64,000 nucleotides of DNA from Hermatobates lingyangjiaoensis (Eukaryota; Arthropoda; Insecta; Hemiptera; Hermatobatidae). The DNA is taken from NCBI GenBank assembly GCA_026182355.1, contig JAPFBL010000035.1, positions 806,001 to 870,000 on the forward strand, written 5' to 3'. How positions within the stretch are numbered: position 1 is the stretch's first letter; the number at the start of each line of letters is the position of its first letter. Both the position numbers and the translations under genes were made by a program. Under the pieces are notes generated by a model. It was not told the origin of the DNA. It worked only from the letters and a program-made list of their open reading frames with translations, and did not search any database. This document shows positions 34,911 through 45,600 of this stretch, piece by piece.

Positions 34911-35052
34911 GGGAAAACAAGACTAAGATCTTTCAACCGTAACAAGCGGTCTTGCTCAGAGTCAAAAACCCAACTGAAGACCCAGTCAGTTGGGTTTTTG
35001 ACTCTGACGAAGACCGCTTGTTACGGTTGAAAGATCTTAGTCTTGTTTTCCC
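34911..35052. repeat. Palindrome with 66-bp arms, family B
   Basis: Arms 34911-34976 and 34987-35052 around a 10-base spacer. The left flank has (TA)n at 34810-34819 and the right flank at 35076-35089. Confidence 0.95.
35000..35042 (+). ncRNA. Hammerhead ribozyme candidate, family B (best copy)
   Basis: Stem I GACT (35000-35003); core CTGACGA (35004-35010); extra A; stem II GACCG (35012-35016) pairing with CGGTT (35024-35028), 7-base loop; GAA (35029-35031); stem III AGATCT (35032-35037); T 35038; predicted cut; stem I AGTC (35039-35042). All conserved core positions of a type I hammerhead are present. Stem III is only a palindromic hexamer, so one molecule would fold weakly and two molecules could pair through it. 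The minus-strand partner reads CTGAGCA and has lost a core base. Confidence 0.78.
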
Positions 35053-35128
35053 ACTTTCTTATTGTGGTTTGATCATATATATATATATTAGTGTATTTCG
35101 GCAGCAAGTCCTCTTTCAAGCATATATT

Positions 35129-35292
35129 ATTGAATTTGATGGCAGATTCTGCATTCACGACATTCTTACTTATAGCTTCTATTTTCCTTACAATTGCTTT
35201 GGCAATTATTACCTTCTCAAAAGAAAATTGTAAGGAAAATAGAAGCTATAAGTAAGAAAGTCGTGAATGCAGAATCTGCCATCAAATTCAAT
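35129..35292. repeat. Palindrome with 67-bp arms, not ribozyme-bearing
   Basis: Arms 35129-35195 and 35226-35292 (starting ATTGAATTTGATGGCAGATT) flank a 30-base spacer, next to (TA)n on both sides. Likely another terminal piece of a retroelement. Confidence 0.9.
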
Positions 35293-35674
35293 ATATATAT
35301 ATTGTTTTTAGTAGATCATTTGACTTTAGCAATTGCAGTATGGAAGTAACGTAATATTTTTGGATGGCTAGCAATGTTTCTCGACAGAGTAATAAAATTT
35401 GAGAAACATTTTGTTGCACTTAGACTTCATAATTAGTAGTAATTCTCGGATGTAAGCCTTTTCTTAATTAATTAATATACTCTGTCATAACTTAAGAAAA
35501 TCAATTTTATAATATACTTGTCAACACTCATAATTATAGACCTTCATCTTTACTGTTGTTCTGGGAGCAAAAAATGTAGCTCGTTTGTTATTTGGAACCC
35601 ATTTTAGTTTATGAGTGTGACATACAAGTTGATTCTAAATCGTCAGTTCAAAATTTTGGCTCTCTCGAGTTTTT

Positions 35675-35825
35675 TGTGGTATGATTGGGACTGAGAGATT
35701 TATGTTGTATCGCAGACGGCGTGAGCGATATTTCCTATCACCCACATGGAAACCCAGGGGCAGGGACAAGACTCAAACCTGCAATATTTAATCTAAAAGC
35801 AAGCATGCTAATTGTTATGCTACAC
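35675..35825 (-). mobile_element. Second tRNA-related SINE-like fragment
   Basis: On the minus strand TAGCATAACAATTAGCATGC resembles an A box region, and GCAGGTTTGAGTC, about 40 bases on, a B box. It is followed by CCCTGGGTTTCCATGTGGGT. It differs from the SINE at 5773 beyond the promoter boxes, so it is probably a separate family or a very old copy. Confidence 0.5.
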
Positions 35826-36105
35826 ATACCTATACATTTAAATATATTTTTTATATACATCACACTAAATTACCTGCATGTAAAATGAAAACTATTATGA
35901 TTCTATCAATCACAGTAAGGCTACATTATGATTACATAAAATACAAAATAAATTAAAAACTAGAAAAATAGTAATGCCTCCTTCTGATTGTAATTGATTG
36001 GAAGATTGTAAGATTTTGCAGAGTGCAGGTCAAAGCTCAGTGTATCTATGCCAGCTTGTTAAGAGTTCTATGTTTTATGAGCTTGTATTGAATACTGTTT
36101 GTTAC

Positions 36106-36255
36106 CGTGAGGCCGATGTTTTTGGCCAAAGTGTTCTCAGTGATGTTGGCAAATGGCTTATCAGCACCCCAGCACTCGACGTACTTAGTCATCTTGGCCG
36201 GTGATCGTGACTTGATCAATTCCTCCGAGCCACTCCCACACCCTCCAGTCTCCAT
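36106..36255 (-). CDS. Adenylyl cyclase exon e4: C1b linker
   Basis: The 150-bp exon is phase 0 at both ends, with acceptor TTTCATTTGCAG and donor GTAACA. It encodes 50 residues: METGGCGSGSEELIKSRSPA, then KMTKYVECWGADKPFANITE and NTLAKNIGLT. The piece 'KMTKYVE.WGA.KPFANI' is the conserved C1b motif of this cyclase group, which couples C1a to the second membrane cassette. The Met at its start is internal. The Gly/Ser-rich opening is a flexible linker. Confidence 0.93.
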
Positions 36256-36872
36256 CTGCAAATGAAAAAGTGTAACTTCAGGAAAGCATCAAATTCACAG
36301 ATTGACTTGAAATCGTATGTAGACGCTATAATTTCAAATAATGTTACAATATTAGACAAATGAATGCAAAATGACGATCTAGAAAATAAACTAGAATGTA
36401 GTTTTGTATAGTTGGTTTGGTTTCACTGATTCTTTGTATTCTGTACGATATGATCTTCTATCAAACCACGATATGCAACCTTTTCTAAGATCTCTATTAG
36501 TAATTTGTCCTACTTAGTAGTCTCAAGGAGGGAACATTCATACCAAACGATAATTAGGTACTATCGTGTCTCTTGCTTTTGGGCCATCGTATATGACTGA
36601 CTTTCGTTTACCTAACTCAAATTCCAAATTTTGTTTCTTTTTCAAATGGTTTTATTTATAGATCTCTTCGTTCATATTTGTTTTATGTTTAATAATAACA
36701 ATTTTGGTGTTTTAAGCAGATTTAAATTTTGTAATGATGAAAATTACCAACAGATGATAAAATTACTTTTAGATGATTTAAAAAATCCATTCGTGTAATT
36801 ACAGACTTACTCATTTACAGATATATCATCGAAATGTTCTTCTAGTGACATTTTTTTATCATCTATGTAGAC

Positions 36873-37236
36873 ACCAGGTGGTGGTAGTAGTAGTAGGCAT
36901 CCCTATAGTTTGCAGTTGCTATCCCACAAGGAAAAACTCATAGACTGAACATTGGGCCTTTTGTGATACCACAAAATAAAGATTGGTGATGCTACATTGT
37001 GAGTCTTAAATTTTGCCTAACTCAAGTGTATTTAGGGTAGGGATATTTAACGAGTTCCTGACATAGTACAGTCTCAGAATTGAAGGCTTAACGTCCTCTT
37101 AGAGGGACAACATGCTCAGATTTATTCACATCCCACGTGAATAAATCGAGAGACAGATGGGTATCGAACCTCGGATCTACAAGTTCAGAGGCGAGTAAAT
37201 TAACCACTGAGATAACCTGGTTTCCTAAGACACCAG
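36873..37236 (-). mobile_element. tRNA-derived SINE, copy 2
   Basis: The minus-strand copy of the 5773 element: ATCTCAGTGGTTAATTTACT, then GAGGTTCGATACCC, AGAGGACGTTAAGCC and TTGAGTTAGGCAAAATTTAA in the same order. It is more diverged in the 3' half. The shared body shows that the family is longer than its tRNA head (about 330-360 bp). Confidence 0.85.
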
Positions 37237-37660
37237 GTATTTAAAGAAAGTTGTGATTTGTATATTCTGTTCGTGGCTATGCAATGTAGGTGTATTATCA
37301 GTGTCTACTAGTCAGCTAGATAGTAAAGACACATTTCAAAGGTTGATATTCATCCAGCAGACTTTAATTCATTCAACATTTAGTCACTGTGTTGTTGGAA
37401 AAGCATTAATGGTGCGTATATGAAGTTCGGCTGGCATAACAACAATCTTGTACACATATTTATTTATTGTTTATTAATATCTGATGATTTCTTGAAACAA
37501 TTTTGTAAGTAGAATTTGAAAAGAATATAACCCAGCCACTCAATCAAGCACTATCAGTGTTTTTATCTTTATACATGTTTTATACTCGCTTATATATGTT
37601 CTTTTATGTTATTGGATCATGGCCTAGTTGGACTATATATATATATATATATATATATTT

Positions 37661-38231
37661 CAAAGATCTGTTCCCCATCCTATCCTCTTCTCCTTCCACG
37701 TCGACTATTTTCCCCAGCCAACCCCGCCTCTCATATAGACGTTCCCCCAACCTTGGCAACCTCTTTTCCCACAGAGACTTGACGTCCAGGAGCGTCAACC
37801 ACCCGTCTGTGGGCGCTAAGAGTTGCGAAAGGCGGGGGTGCCTGACCTGTCCGCTTCTCAACCCCCTTTCACACTTCACTCCATCTTCCCACAACCAGTC
37901 CTTCCCTGTTGCTAAGGACTGCTCATGTACATCCAAAAATTGTGTTTACAAATTGGACTGTACTCGTTGTGATGCGTTCTACGTAGGACTGTCCTCTAAC
38001 AAGCTCAGCCTCCGTATGAACGGTCATAGAGCATCCGTTAACAACAACTCCAATTTACCTGTCGCCATACACGCCAAATCCCACGGTCTGTCTTTTAACG
38101 ACTGCTTCAGTGTGCAGATTCTGCGTCAGATTCCCCCTGGTGATAATAACGTGACCCTTAGAGCCTCTGAGGAGGCTCACATTTGGTTGCTCGGGGCGCG
38201 CAGTGCACCTGGACTTAACCTTAAAAGATAA
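37661..38231 (+). pseudogene. Penelope-like protein C-terminus with GIY-YIG endonuclease domain
   Basis: The open frame reads FKDLFPILSSSPSTSTIFPS, then SYRRSPNLGNLFSHRDL, a Cys motif (ERRGCLTCPLL and CSCTSKNCVYKLDCTRCDAF), YVGLSSNKLSLRMNGHRA and ASEEAHIWLLGARSAPGLNL, ending at TAA 38229-38231. In Penelope-like elements this C-terminal domain nicks the target DNA. YVG, the Arg of SLRMNGHR and the Glu of the EEAH helix correspond to the GIY-YIG core. The frame is uninterrupted for about 190 codons, but the upstream reverse transcriptase is absent and the upstream ATG lies in unrelated DNA, so it is a 5' truncation. Confidence 0.85.
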
Positions 38232-38727
38232 TTTTTTTTTTTTATGTATTTATTTTCCAGTATTCTTTATTCTCTAGTACTTATTTCTTTTTTCCTCTTT
38301 CGTATATTTTGTGTATATCTATTTTGTCTTCTTCACTTACCACTAGTTTGTTTTATCCTATTTTATTTTTCTAAATTCTTATTCTTAACTAGTTTCCCAT
38401 ACGTACCCTTTTATTCAGTCTCTATCTTTTATTTACTAAAACAACCAATGCAAGTTTTTTGTATTGTATTTATTTTTATTTATTTATTTTTTTTTTCTTC
38501 TTTTCTCTATCATTATTTTTGTTTTTTATAGTTTGTTTTTATCTTATATTGTTTATAATTTTTCACCTATTTATAGTTTTACCTAACCAGTACTGCTTAT
38601 CTGAGTTTCTGTTTATATCTTCTCCTAATTCTATACTTTAAGACCGGGTACGGTTGACAGCGCTGGCGGTTGCCGGGTTGGTTACTTGCCGTTGCGCCTA
38701 CAACGTGCTTGGTCTCCCATTCTCTTT

Positions 38728-38759
38728 TCTCCTGAAGACGGATTACCCGAAAATTTGAG
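38728..38759 (+). ncRNA. Hammerhead ribozyme candidate, family A, at a Penelope 3' end
   Basis: Stem I CTC (38729-38731) with GAG (38757-38759); core CTGAAGA (38732-38738); extra C; short stem II GG/CC with extra C; GAA (38749-38751); stem III AATT; T at the cut. It lies about 500 bases after the stop codon of the GIY-YIG frame, the position where Penelope-like elements carry ribozymes. Confidence 0.6.
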
Positions 38760-38817
38760 TCTGTAAGTGTGTTTCCCTACTTTGTGTGTTGCTCTTTGTT
38801 AATCTCGAACTCGTATA

Positions 38818-38855
<38 letters not shown>

Positions 38856-39056
38856 CATAAAATTTCATAGTTAATACGTGAAAAAAAACTATCCAAACCA
38901 CAGTAAGATATTCGAAAATGGGACTACGATGTTCCAATAAATTAATTTGCTTTCTTCTCCAGAGTCATAATCGAACTAATATATATATATATATTATCAA
39001 ACACTTTTTCTTCTTCTCGGAGTTTGGTCAGTGTTAATATATGGAATCACCTTTTT

Positions 39057-39094
39057 TCCAACGTTTCGTCTTTATTTTAAGACATCCTCAGGGC
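39057..39094 (-). ncRNA. Hammerhead ribozyme candidate, family E, minus arm
   Basis: Mirror of 39273-39310 with the same core and stem II. The stem I 3' side is GGA instead of GGC, so one base pair is lost. Confidence 0.6.
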
Positions 39095-39272
39095 TATAAA
39101 CTAACAAAAAAACAATAAACAATGGACATTTGTCATTTCTACTTTAGAAACATCATAAACAAATTGAAAAAAACTTACCCAGCCTTGGATAAGTTTTTTT
39201 CAATTTGTTTATGATGTTTCTAAAGTAGAAATGACAAATGTCCATTGTTTATTGTTTTTTTGTTAGTTTATA

Positions 39273-39310
39273 GCCCTGAGGATGTCTTAAAATAAAGACG
39301 AAACGTTGGC
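39273..39310 (+). ncRNA. Hammerhead ribozyme candidate, family E
   Basis: Stem I GCC (39273-39275) with GGC (39308-39310); core CTGAGGA (39276-39282); extra T; stem II GTCTT pairing with AAGAC; GAA (39300-39302); stem III ACGT (39303-39306); T 39307; predicted cut. Only two base pairs are possible in stem III and no loop remains, so cleavage would need a dimer. Confidence 0.68.
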
Positions 39311-39925
39311 AAAAAGGTGATTCCATATATTAACACTGACCAAACTCCGATAAGAAGAAAAAGTGTTTGTTATTATTTTGTGGTCAAGAAAATAGTACCG
39401 TATATATATTATAATAACAAAATAATAACAATAATATACACTAATCATTTCTTGGCAATAAGTGTCACTCAGGTTATTAGTTACACTATTAGAGTTGTGA
39501 AATTAAACACCTCGTACATGGTACTTCATAATAACTTCGTTTTGGATGAATTATGTTTCGCAGCAGGAGGGGTATACTAATGGAGGGTATTCTAATACGA
39601 ATTGAATTAGGTAAAGTGTTTAAAGTTATAAACAAACTAATTAAAGTGTTTAAGGTTTAAATAAAGTTGTGCTATTATATACAAAGTGAGTTAGGTCAAA
39701 GTGAGTTGTATTAGCAAATCTAATATTCTTTATACATAAATGTGTAAATTGCTTGCTTTTGTTGTAAAATGCTGTTTGTTAAGTGACAGTCAGGCAGAAC
39801 TCTTTGCACTTAGGCATTAGCAAGCAGTTACTCTGACCACACTTTAGATTTGTTTTCAGTACGCTATGATGATGCAACGGTTGACAGAATCTGTAAGAGA
39901 AGACTTTTTAGAGAAAGACACTGAC

Positions 39926-40058
39926 TTGAGGAGGAATTATGAGGTAAGTGTCGATCTTGTGGTCTGCGAGGTAGCAGTCGCGTTCTGCCCCTCCTCCAGG
40001 CTCCACCTCGTACTTGCCGTTCAGCTGCATCAGAGTCGAATGCGTTACGTGCACTCGC
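39926..40058 (-). CDS. Adenylyl cyclase exon e3: end of C1a
   Basis: The 133-bp exon starts after GTGTTGCAG and completes the Gly codon left by e2. It reads RVHVTHSTLMQLNGKYEVEP, then GGGAERDCYLADHKIDTYLI and IPPQ. This is the last strand pair of C1a (the family pattern is GRVHIT..TL..L.G.YEVEPG....RD.YL..H.I.TYLI). The donor GTCAGT is not the usual GTRAGT, but it leaves the frame in phase 0, which suits e4. The exon was easy to miss because other frames are also open here. Confidence 0.9.
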
Positions 40059-41439
40059 CTGCAACACACCAGTCTTGACAACTGTCTTCAAACATTATCT
40101 ATCAACATCTCCTTTGGTCTACACTCATGAAATTTACCTATTTCATTTATTTAATGGTGGCTATACTGTACACATATTATCAAGCTTCTTGGTAAACGTA
40201 CAATCAAACTTATTAACAAACAATTAAATCACTTCATTTATTTTAATATATCAATTGTCAATGTCTCCAAATGTTACGATTTCCAATATATAGCTGCACA
40301 GATGAAACATAATAGTTGCCTATTATTGTTTGTCACAATAATACATTGTGTACAATGTGTGCCTATATTGTGTTGTCACAATTGTGACAACTTAGATGAT
40401 TTGCAGGAAAAAAATGTTACTAATAAAAGTTGTTAAAAATCAAATTTCTGATGGACAGGGTTTTAAATTTTCTCTAAAGTTATCTGCTTTTAAAATATTT
40501 TGGTCTGATAGTTAGGTTATCAATTATTCAAACTAAGTCAGTTATCCCAAATTTTATATAGTTAGGGATTCAATTCCCAGAAATACTTCTTTTTACTTGA
40601 CTGAGTCATTGGTTATTTTATTTTTCTTGATTCATTAGTTTCTACTCTGCGTTTACGAATCTGTCAGTCATGATTCCTCTTTGAATATTAATGTAGATTA
40701 TTATTATCACAGTAAAAATCGTTGTATAAATATTATAAAACTTATCAGCTACAGCATGTAGCTGATATAATGACAATTATTAGTATGTATCCGTTACCAA
40801 AATGATGACAATTTGGTACATTATAAAGAGCATATATTGAAAACTATATTGTATGGAGAACTAAGAGGCCTGGCATCAGTCAGTAACTGATGGTTTTCGA
40901 CTTCATTAATGTCATGTTCTTCTCAGGAGTCGGATATGCTCATCCATCTCTATTTAAATAATAACATTTTTCATCTGGCAAAAATTTTTTATCATTTTTA
41001 TTTAAATTAATTGGAGTGGTTTCACAAAACTTTAACATTTTTTAAAGTTACTGCCAAATGCGTGTAAAATTAATTTAATATGGTTACCAACATTTTAATA
41101 ATTATAAAGGAAATAGAATTGTATTTATAGTCCTCAAAGGAAGTAATGATAACTAACAAGCATTTTTTTAATTGTAATTATAATATATTAAATCAAATCA
41201 TTAAATGGAAAAGATAAAGAACAATCTGATGCTCCATCAATCAGAAGAGGTGAAGTTTACCAGTTTGTTATACTGTCAATTTCTTTTGTTACCATTTGAG
41301 GGAGTTTAAAAGAACTTATAATTAAATATATTATATTAAACAATAAAATAACTGCCTTACCCCATATCAGTTATTTACTCGTTGTTTGATGTTGAAAAAC
41401 AATATAGTTGTATTTCAAGTCAACTGCTATATATTTTCA

Positions 41440-41650
41440 ATTTAAATGACATGAGTCCAGAATTACGACCTTAATATGATAAAATACACACCGACTCAAA
41501 CACCCACACACTGACGAACATCATAAACGATACCTTGAAAATTTACTCCAAAGGCCTCAAAACATGCAAATCCGTCAAATTTTTAAAAAAATAAATCTTT
41601 TTTTGCAACTGTTTTTTCTTGCATTAATTTTTGAAATAGATATCAAGTTA
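41440..41650 (-). repeat. Dispersed repeat family R, copy 3
   Basis: On the minus strand it reads GACGGATTTGCATGTTTTGA followed by a GTTTATGATGTTCG block and a GT-rich block, matching copy 1 at 2150-2210. Confidence 0.5.
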
Positions 41651-43449
41651 AAGATTCAAGTTTGTGCATTTTAGTTATAAAGACTCGGAAGTATACCTTA
41701 GAATTATGTGCAGTATGTAAGCGGGACCTCTCTAAAAACTACCTGAAACTTACTGAATTGAACTAAAAATCTTTAAAACTACTGTTAATTAGTGGTTTGA
41801 AATAGACATCTCTGAAGCTTCCTGTAATCCCACTGAGCTTGAAAGAGATACCTCTGAAACTACTCTTTCACCTGATTTGAACTATATGTCAAAGTCTTTT
41901 GTCATTGCTCTTAAAATTTCTCTAGAAGTCTGAAATCTGTTAGATTTCAACAGACAAATTCGGAAAGCAGTACATTAAACTTCAATTTTCAATAGAGTCG
42001 TCTTTTACTGTTTATAAATTATGACTTCATAATTGAAGAACTTTTGCAAACGTTATTAAACTGATAGCTCAAAATGAACTGATATTTAATTACATGCAAT
42101 GCCTTCTTTGCTTAAATTAATTTTAATAACTGAATTATCGCAATTAATATTACATATTCCAAAAGTTATACAAACATCACTTACGTATATCATTAAACAT
42201 TTAGTGAAGAAATAATATTGTGTTTAGTTATGCATTTTACTTAATTTTTGTGATATATTTTGTTTTGACGAAATTTGTAAAACAAACAAAAGCTATAGGT
42301 TTTAAGTAGAAATATAACAAGAGGTTGTAAAACGTGACTTTTAATTAGAAAAAACACATTTTAAATTTAATTCTGTAATTTGCCAAACAATCATTAGATA
42401 AAAAGAAGTTGAGATATAGAGTTACAAGCTTGATCTAACAAGCTGATATTAATCGAGAAAAAAGGAAAAAATCCTAAGGCAGATGAAGGAAGAAGAGGAG
42501 TTTGAAAATTAAATAGCAGTAATAAAAACAGGTATAAATGGAAAAGATTCCTCTAGGGCTCTCTAACTTCTAAAACGCAACTTCTATATAATTCATCATG
42601 TTTTTACTTAATTATATCTTTTTCATTCAATATTCAAACTAATCTCATTCACAGTGAGGTCATTTCTTTTATCAATATAAAATTATTATAATAATATAGC
42701 GTTGATAAGATATAATAGCAAAGAAAACAATAAACCAAAATTAAAAACTTTGAGTTTATATGTGTGTGTTTTGTTTTGTTTTTGTCTAGTACAGTAACCG
42801 TATTATGAGGAAGTTTACTCCTAACTGCCCATGGTTGCAATATGTATAACGTGCATATGGCTATACAGAACATATGACTTAGACATAAAATATAAATTGC
42901 AAATATTACATATTTTATAAATAAATATAAAAGCAAAACTCGGATATAATCTAAATAACAATAAAATATGCATAATCACCTATAATATATTCATTCATTA
43001 CAATGTTACGCTTTCAAGAGTTTAATATCACTCAAAAGACTTCTAACGAAATATTAGATAAATAAATTTTAAACTCATGTACAAATCGTTCTGTTATTAA
43101 TCTATTTTGTTTGATTGGCTGGTCATACTCTGTAGTTATTATTGTTTGTATTAAAATTTCTTGGAAAGGATTTTATGGGGAACAATGGTAGATTAAATGG
43201 TTTCATATCTGATCAGTTCATCACATGCACAATTTGGATTTCAAACATTTGAATCGGTTTAAATAATATCCAGGTTGTTCATTGTCAGTCAGTAAGTCGC
43301 CAAGCTTCTTCCTTGTCTTTATAGTCGGAAATTATTTCCCAGTTTCTAGTTCTTTAGCTCTGGTGCTTCATTCCTCATCCCAATTTTTTAGAGTCACAGC
43401 TTCCAGGTTTTTTTCCTTCTGCAGGATGTGTGTGCAATCGTATAGATAG

Positions 43450-44090
43450 CTGGCTACTATGTCCTCCATATCTGCTGATTTTACCGACTTGACTGTCACC
43501 TGGTTTGCCTGCTGTCCTCACGTAGGCGCTTCACACTATTACTATTTTTCCCTTAGTCACGGTGTGTCTCCGGTGTCGGGATCTTTCTTTCGCTGGGGCT
43601 TTGCTTTGGTGCTGGGAGGCTTGGCCGGGTGCTGGCGGGAGGGAAGGCGCTTTGCCCTCCCTGCTTCTGCCGTGTTTCTCTGATCTTGGTGCGGCTGGGT
43701 CTCTCCCAGTTGCCTCGGCTGCTGGAGGTCTCGCTGGTTGGGTGGTCGAAGGGGGGGGAATGACCTCCCGCCGGCCCTGCGAGCTTCCAGGCATCGGGTA
43801 GATTTAGCCAGGTAACTATCGACCGGCTCCCGTCCTGGTATATGGTGCTTTTTTTTTTCAAGAGTTTCAAGAGCTCTTGAAACTGGTACCTACCTTGTGG
43901 GTAGGGCCCTGTCCGGGTTTGAGGACATTTCCCCTTCGGGGGGGACGACCCAGGTCTCTGACCAGTATAGTATTCCTAAAACTATTCAGCTGGTAGGTGC
44001 TGGCCATACTATTTTTCCCTTCAACATTAAGAGCTCTTTCATCAGATCTGTCTTCAATAGCAGGCCAGAGAATGTATCTGTCGAAGTCTA
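43450..44090 (-). other. GC-rich island, possible retroelement ORF1 remnant
   Basis: The base composition jumps from AT-rich to GC-rich here. On the minus strand, frames read YILWPAIEDRSDERALNVEG and MASTYQLNSFRNTILVRDLG (44085-43905), then in another frame TIYQDGSRSIVTWLNLPDAW, followed by a Pro/Ser/Arg-rich segment (43553-43840). A gag- or ORF1-like protein of a retroelement would look like this, but I recognise no domain. Several frames are open, as is usual in GC-rich DNA. Confidence 0.4.
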
Positions 44091-45234
44091 ATTGTAATCC
44101 TTAAGAAGGAAGTCAATGGGAGTGTGGGTGCGATGGCTACGTGTATGGAGGCGTGTTTATGATGTTTAGTTGTGTGTGTCATTAAACTACCTGTTCAGTT
44201 GCGTCACTGAGGATAACCTTCTAGTATCCGCATACAAATTAGGCTGCCCAGAAAATATTGACCTGTCCACAAAACCAGGGGATGCATTGAAAAGACCATT
44301 GAGAAGCATATGTGTGTATGTGAATAGTCGCTGATTACAAATCTAAGTGAACATGTCAGATACCAGACAGAGAGAATACAATGGTGAAACAGAGGCACAC
44401 TAAACGCTAACAGTCTTTGGGCCCAAGAAAAGTGCAAAAAAACTTTTCACATACATTTGAACAATTCAGGAAAACAACTAAATTTATTTTCCTATATTAT
44501 TATTTATTTTAAAAGGTATTTTATTTTTATTTTAACTGTTTTTAGTGCTATTTTTATGTTCAGATCCCTTTCTGCCTATGTTACTCATTTAAATTAATAT
44601 CGACCTCAGAACTCAATTGGAAGTAAATGTTGCATACAAGCTCAAGTCAGCTGTTAGCTTCTATAACATTTAGAATAACATTCAGTTAAATATTGAAAGT
44701 GATTAAGTAGTTGTACCTGTCAGTATATGTAGAAAACATGGATGTAACGTTTTTTTTCATATCATATTATGGGTATGATTCGACATTGCACAATACATGC
44801 CATGTAAAAAGGAATATTTGCTTATATATTGCTAACGTCCTCTGAACCTCTAGTAATAATTTACTACTAGGTTTTAATTGACGAAAAATTTTATATTATT
44901 TGTAATTCCTGTGTTCTTGATTCTCGTTGGGACCTTGCACTGATCATGGTGCAGTTCCATTGAAAATGCAGTTTTACAATATTCTAATCAACATTCTATT
45001 TAAAATAATTTATAACATAACTGCTATATTTTAAAATCATGACGGTTTTTCTGTCCTTTGACAGAGATGAATGACTGACAAGACTTAATAGAAACCAAAT
45101 ATAATACAGAAAACAAAACAAAACACACCACGATCGATGCACAAATACTTTTGTTCTTTTCTGTGCCCTGTGTTATGTTATTTTTAGTTTCAATTAAATT
45201 TTCTCACCATAAATCTACTATATTATATCAAGAT

Positions 45235-45600
45235 TTCACGGCAAACATGTGGAACAAAAATCAATGTAGAAACCACACTAAAAATTCAGAAATTTACCCA
45301 AAAACATTCAAATAACGGTCTTCGTCATATTTTCACTCATAGTCAGTATAGGTATAAGTTATATATAAATATATGTACGAGTATGTATATATATATTTAT
45401 AAAATATAATATAAAAAACGATAGTTAGATAAATGTAAAAATGACACTTAATTTTTTTTTTAATTTTTGGTTTCAACCGTGGTTTTGGTTTCAACTTTGG
45501 TTTGGGGGAAACTAGCACCGTGGTGCAGAGACGGTTAAGACCAACAATGTAACCATATGAGCTTCTGGTCACAAGAAATAAGTAAGACAAGAATCAATTT
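45235..45600 (-). repeat. Family B piece and family A terminal piece, decayed
   Basis: 45235-45345 matches the family B flank and core on the minus strand (AACGGTCTTCGTCATA) and is followed by (TA)n. 45460-45600 matches the family A body on the minus strand (TTTCAACCGTGG, CAGAGACGGTTAAGACCAAC). Confidence 0.6.

Larger units (their letters stand above)
34713..36105. other. Cyclase intron between e4 and e5
   Basis: Holds two palindromes (34911-35052 and 35129-35292) separated and bounded by short (TA)n runs, and a SINE-like fragment at 35675-35825. Confidence 0.7.
37661..38780 (+). mobile_element. 5'-truncated Penelope-like element between two (TA)n runs
   Basis: The element starts abruptly after (TA)n (37635-37660), carries the GIY-YIG end of the protein, a T-rich 3' region (38232-38640), a GC-rich stretch (38645-38710) and a family A ribozyme, and meets another (TA)n at 38816-38849. 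No reverse transcriptase part is left. Confidence 0.8.
38998..39369. repeat. Palindrome with 180-bp arms, family E
   Basis: Arms 38998-39177 and 39190-39369 are reverse complements with few differences, around a 12-base spacer. (TA)n precedes the left arm (38979-38994). Each arm contains one family E motif. Confidence 0.95.
36256..39925. other. Cyclase intron between e3 and e4
   Basis: Contains the second SINE copy, the best Penelope-like fragment with its ribozyme, and the family E palindrome. 36256-36870 and 39380-39900 show no feature beyond weak family B traces near 36455. Confidence 0.7.

Noticed and set aside
38244..38641. Phe/Leu/Tyr-rich open frames resembling membrane proteins
   Set aside because: They are T-rich 3' region of the Penelope-like element in two frames, with no conserved motif.
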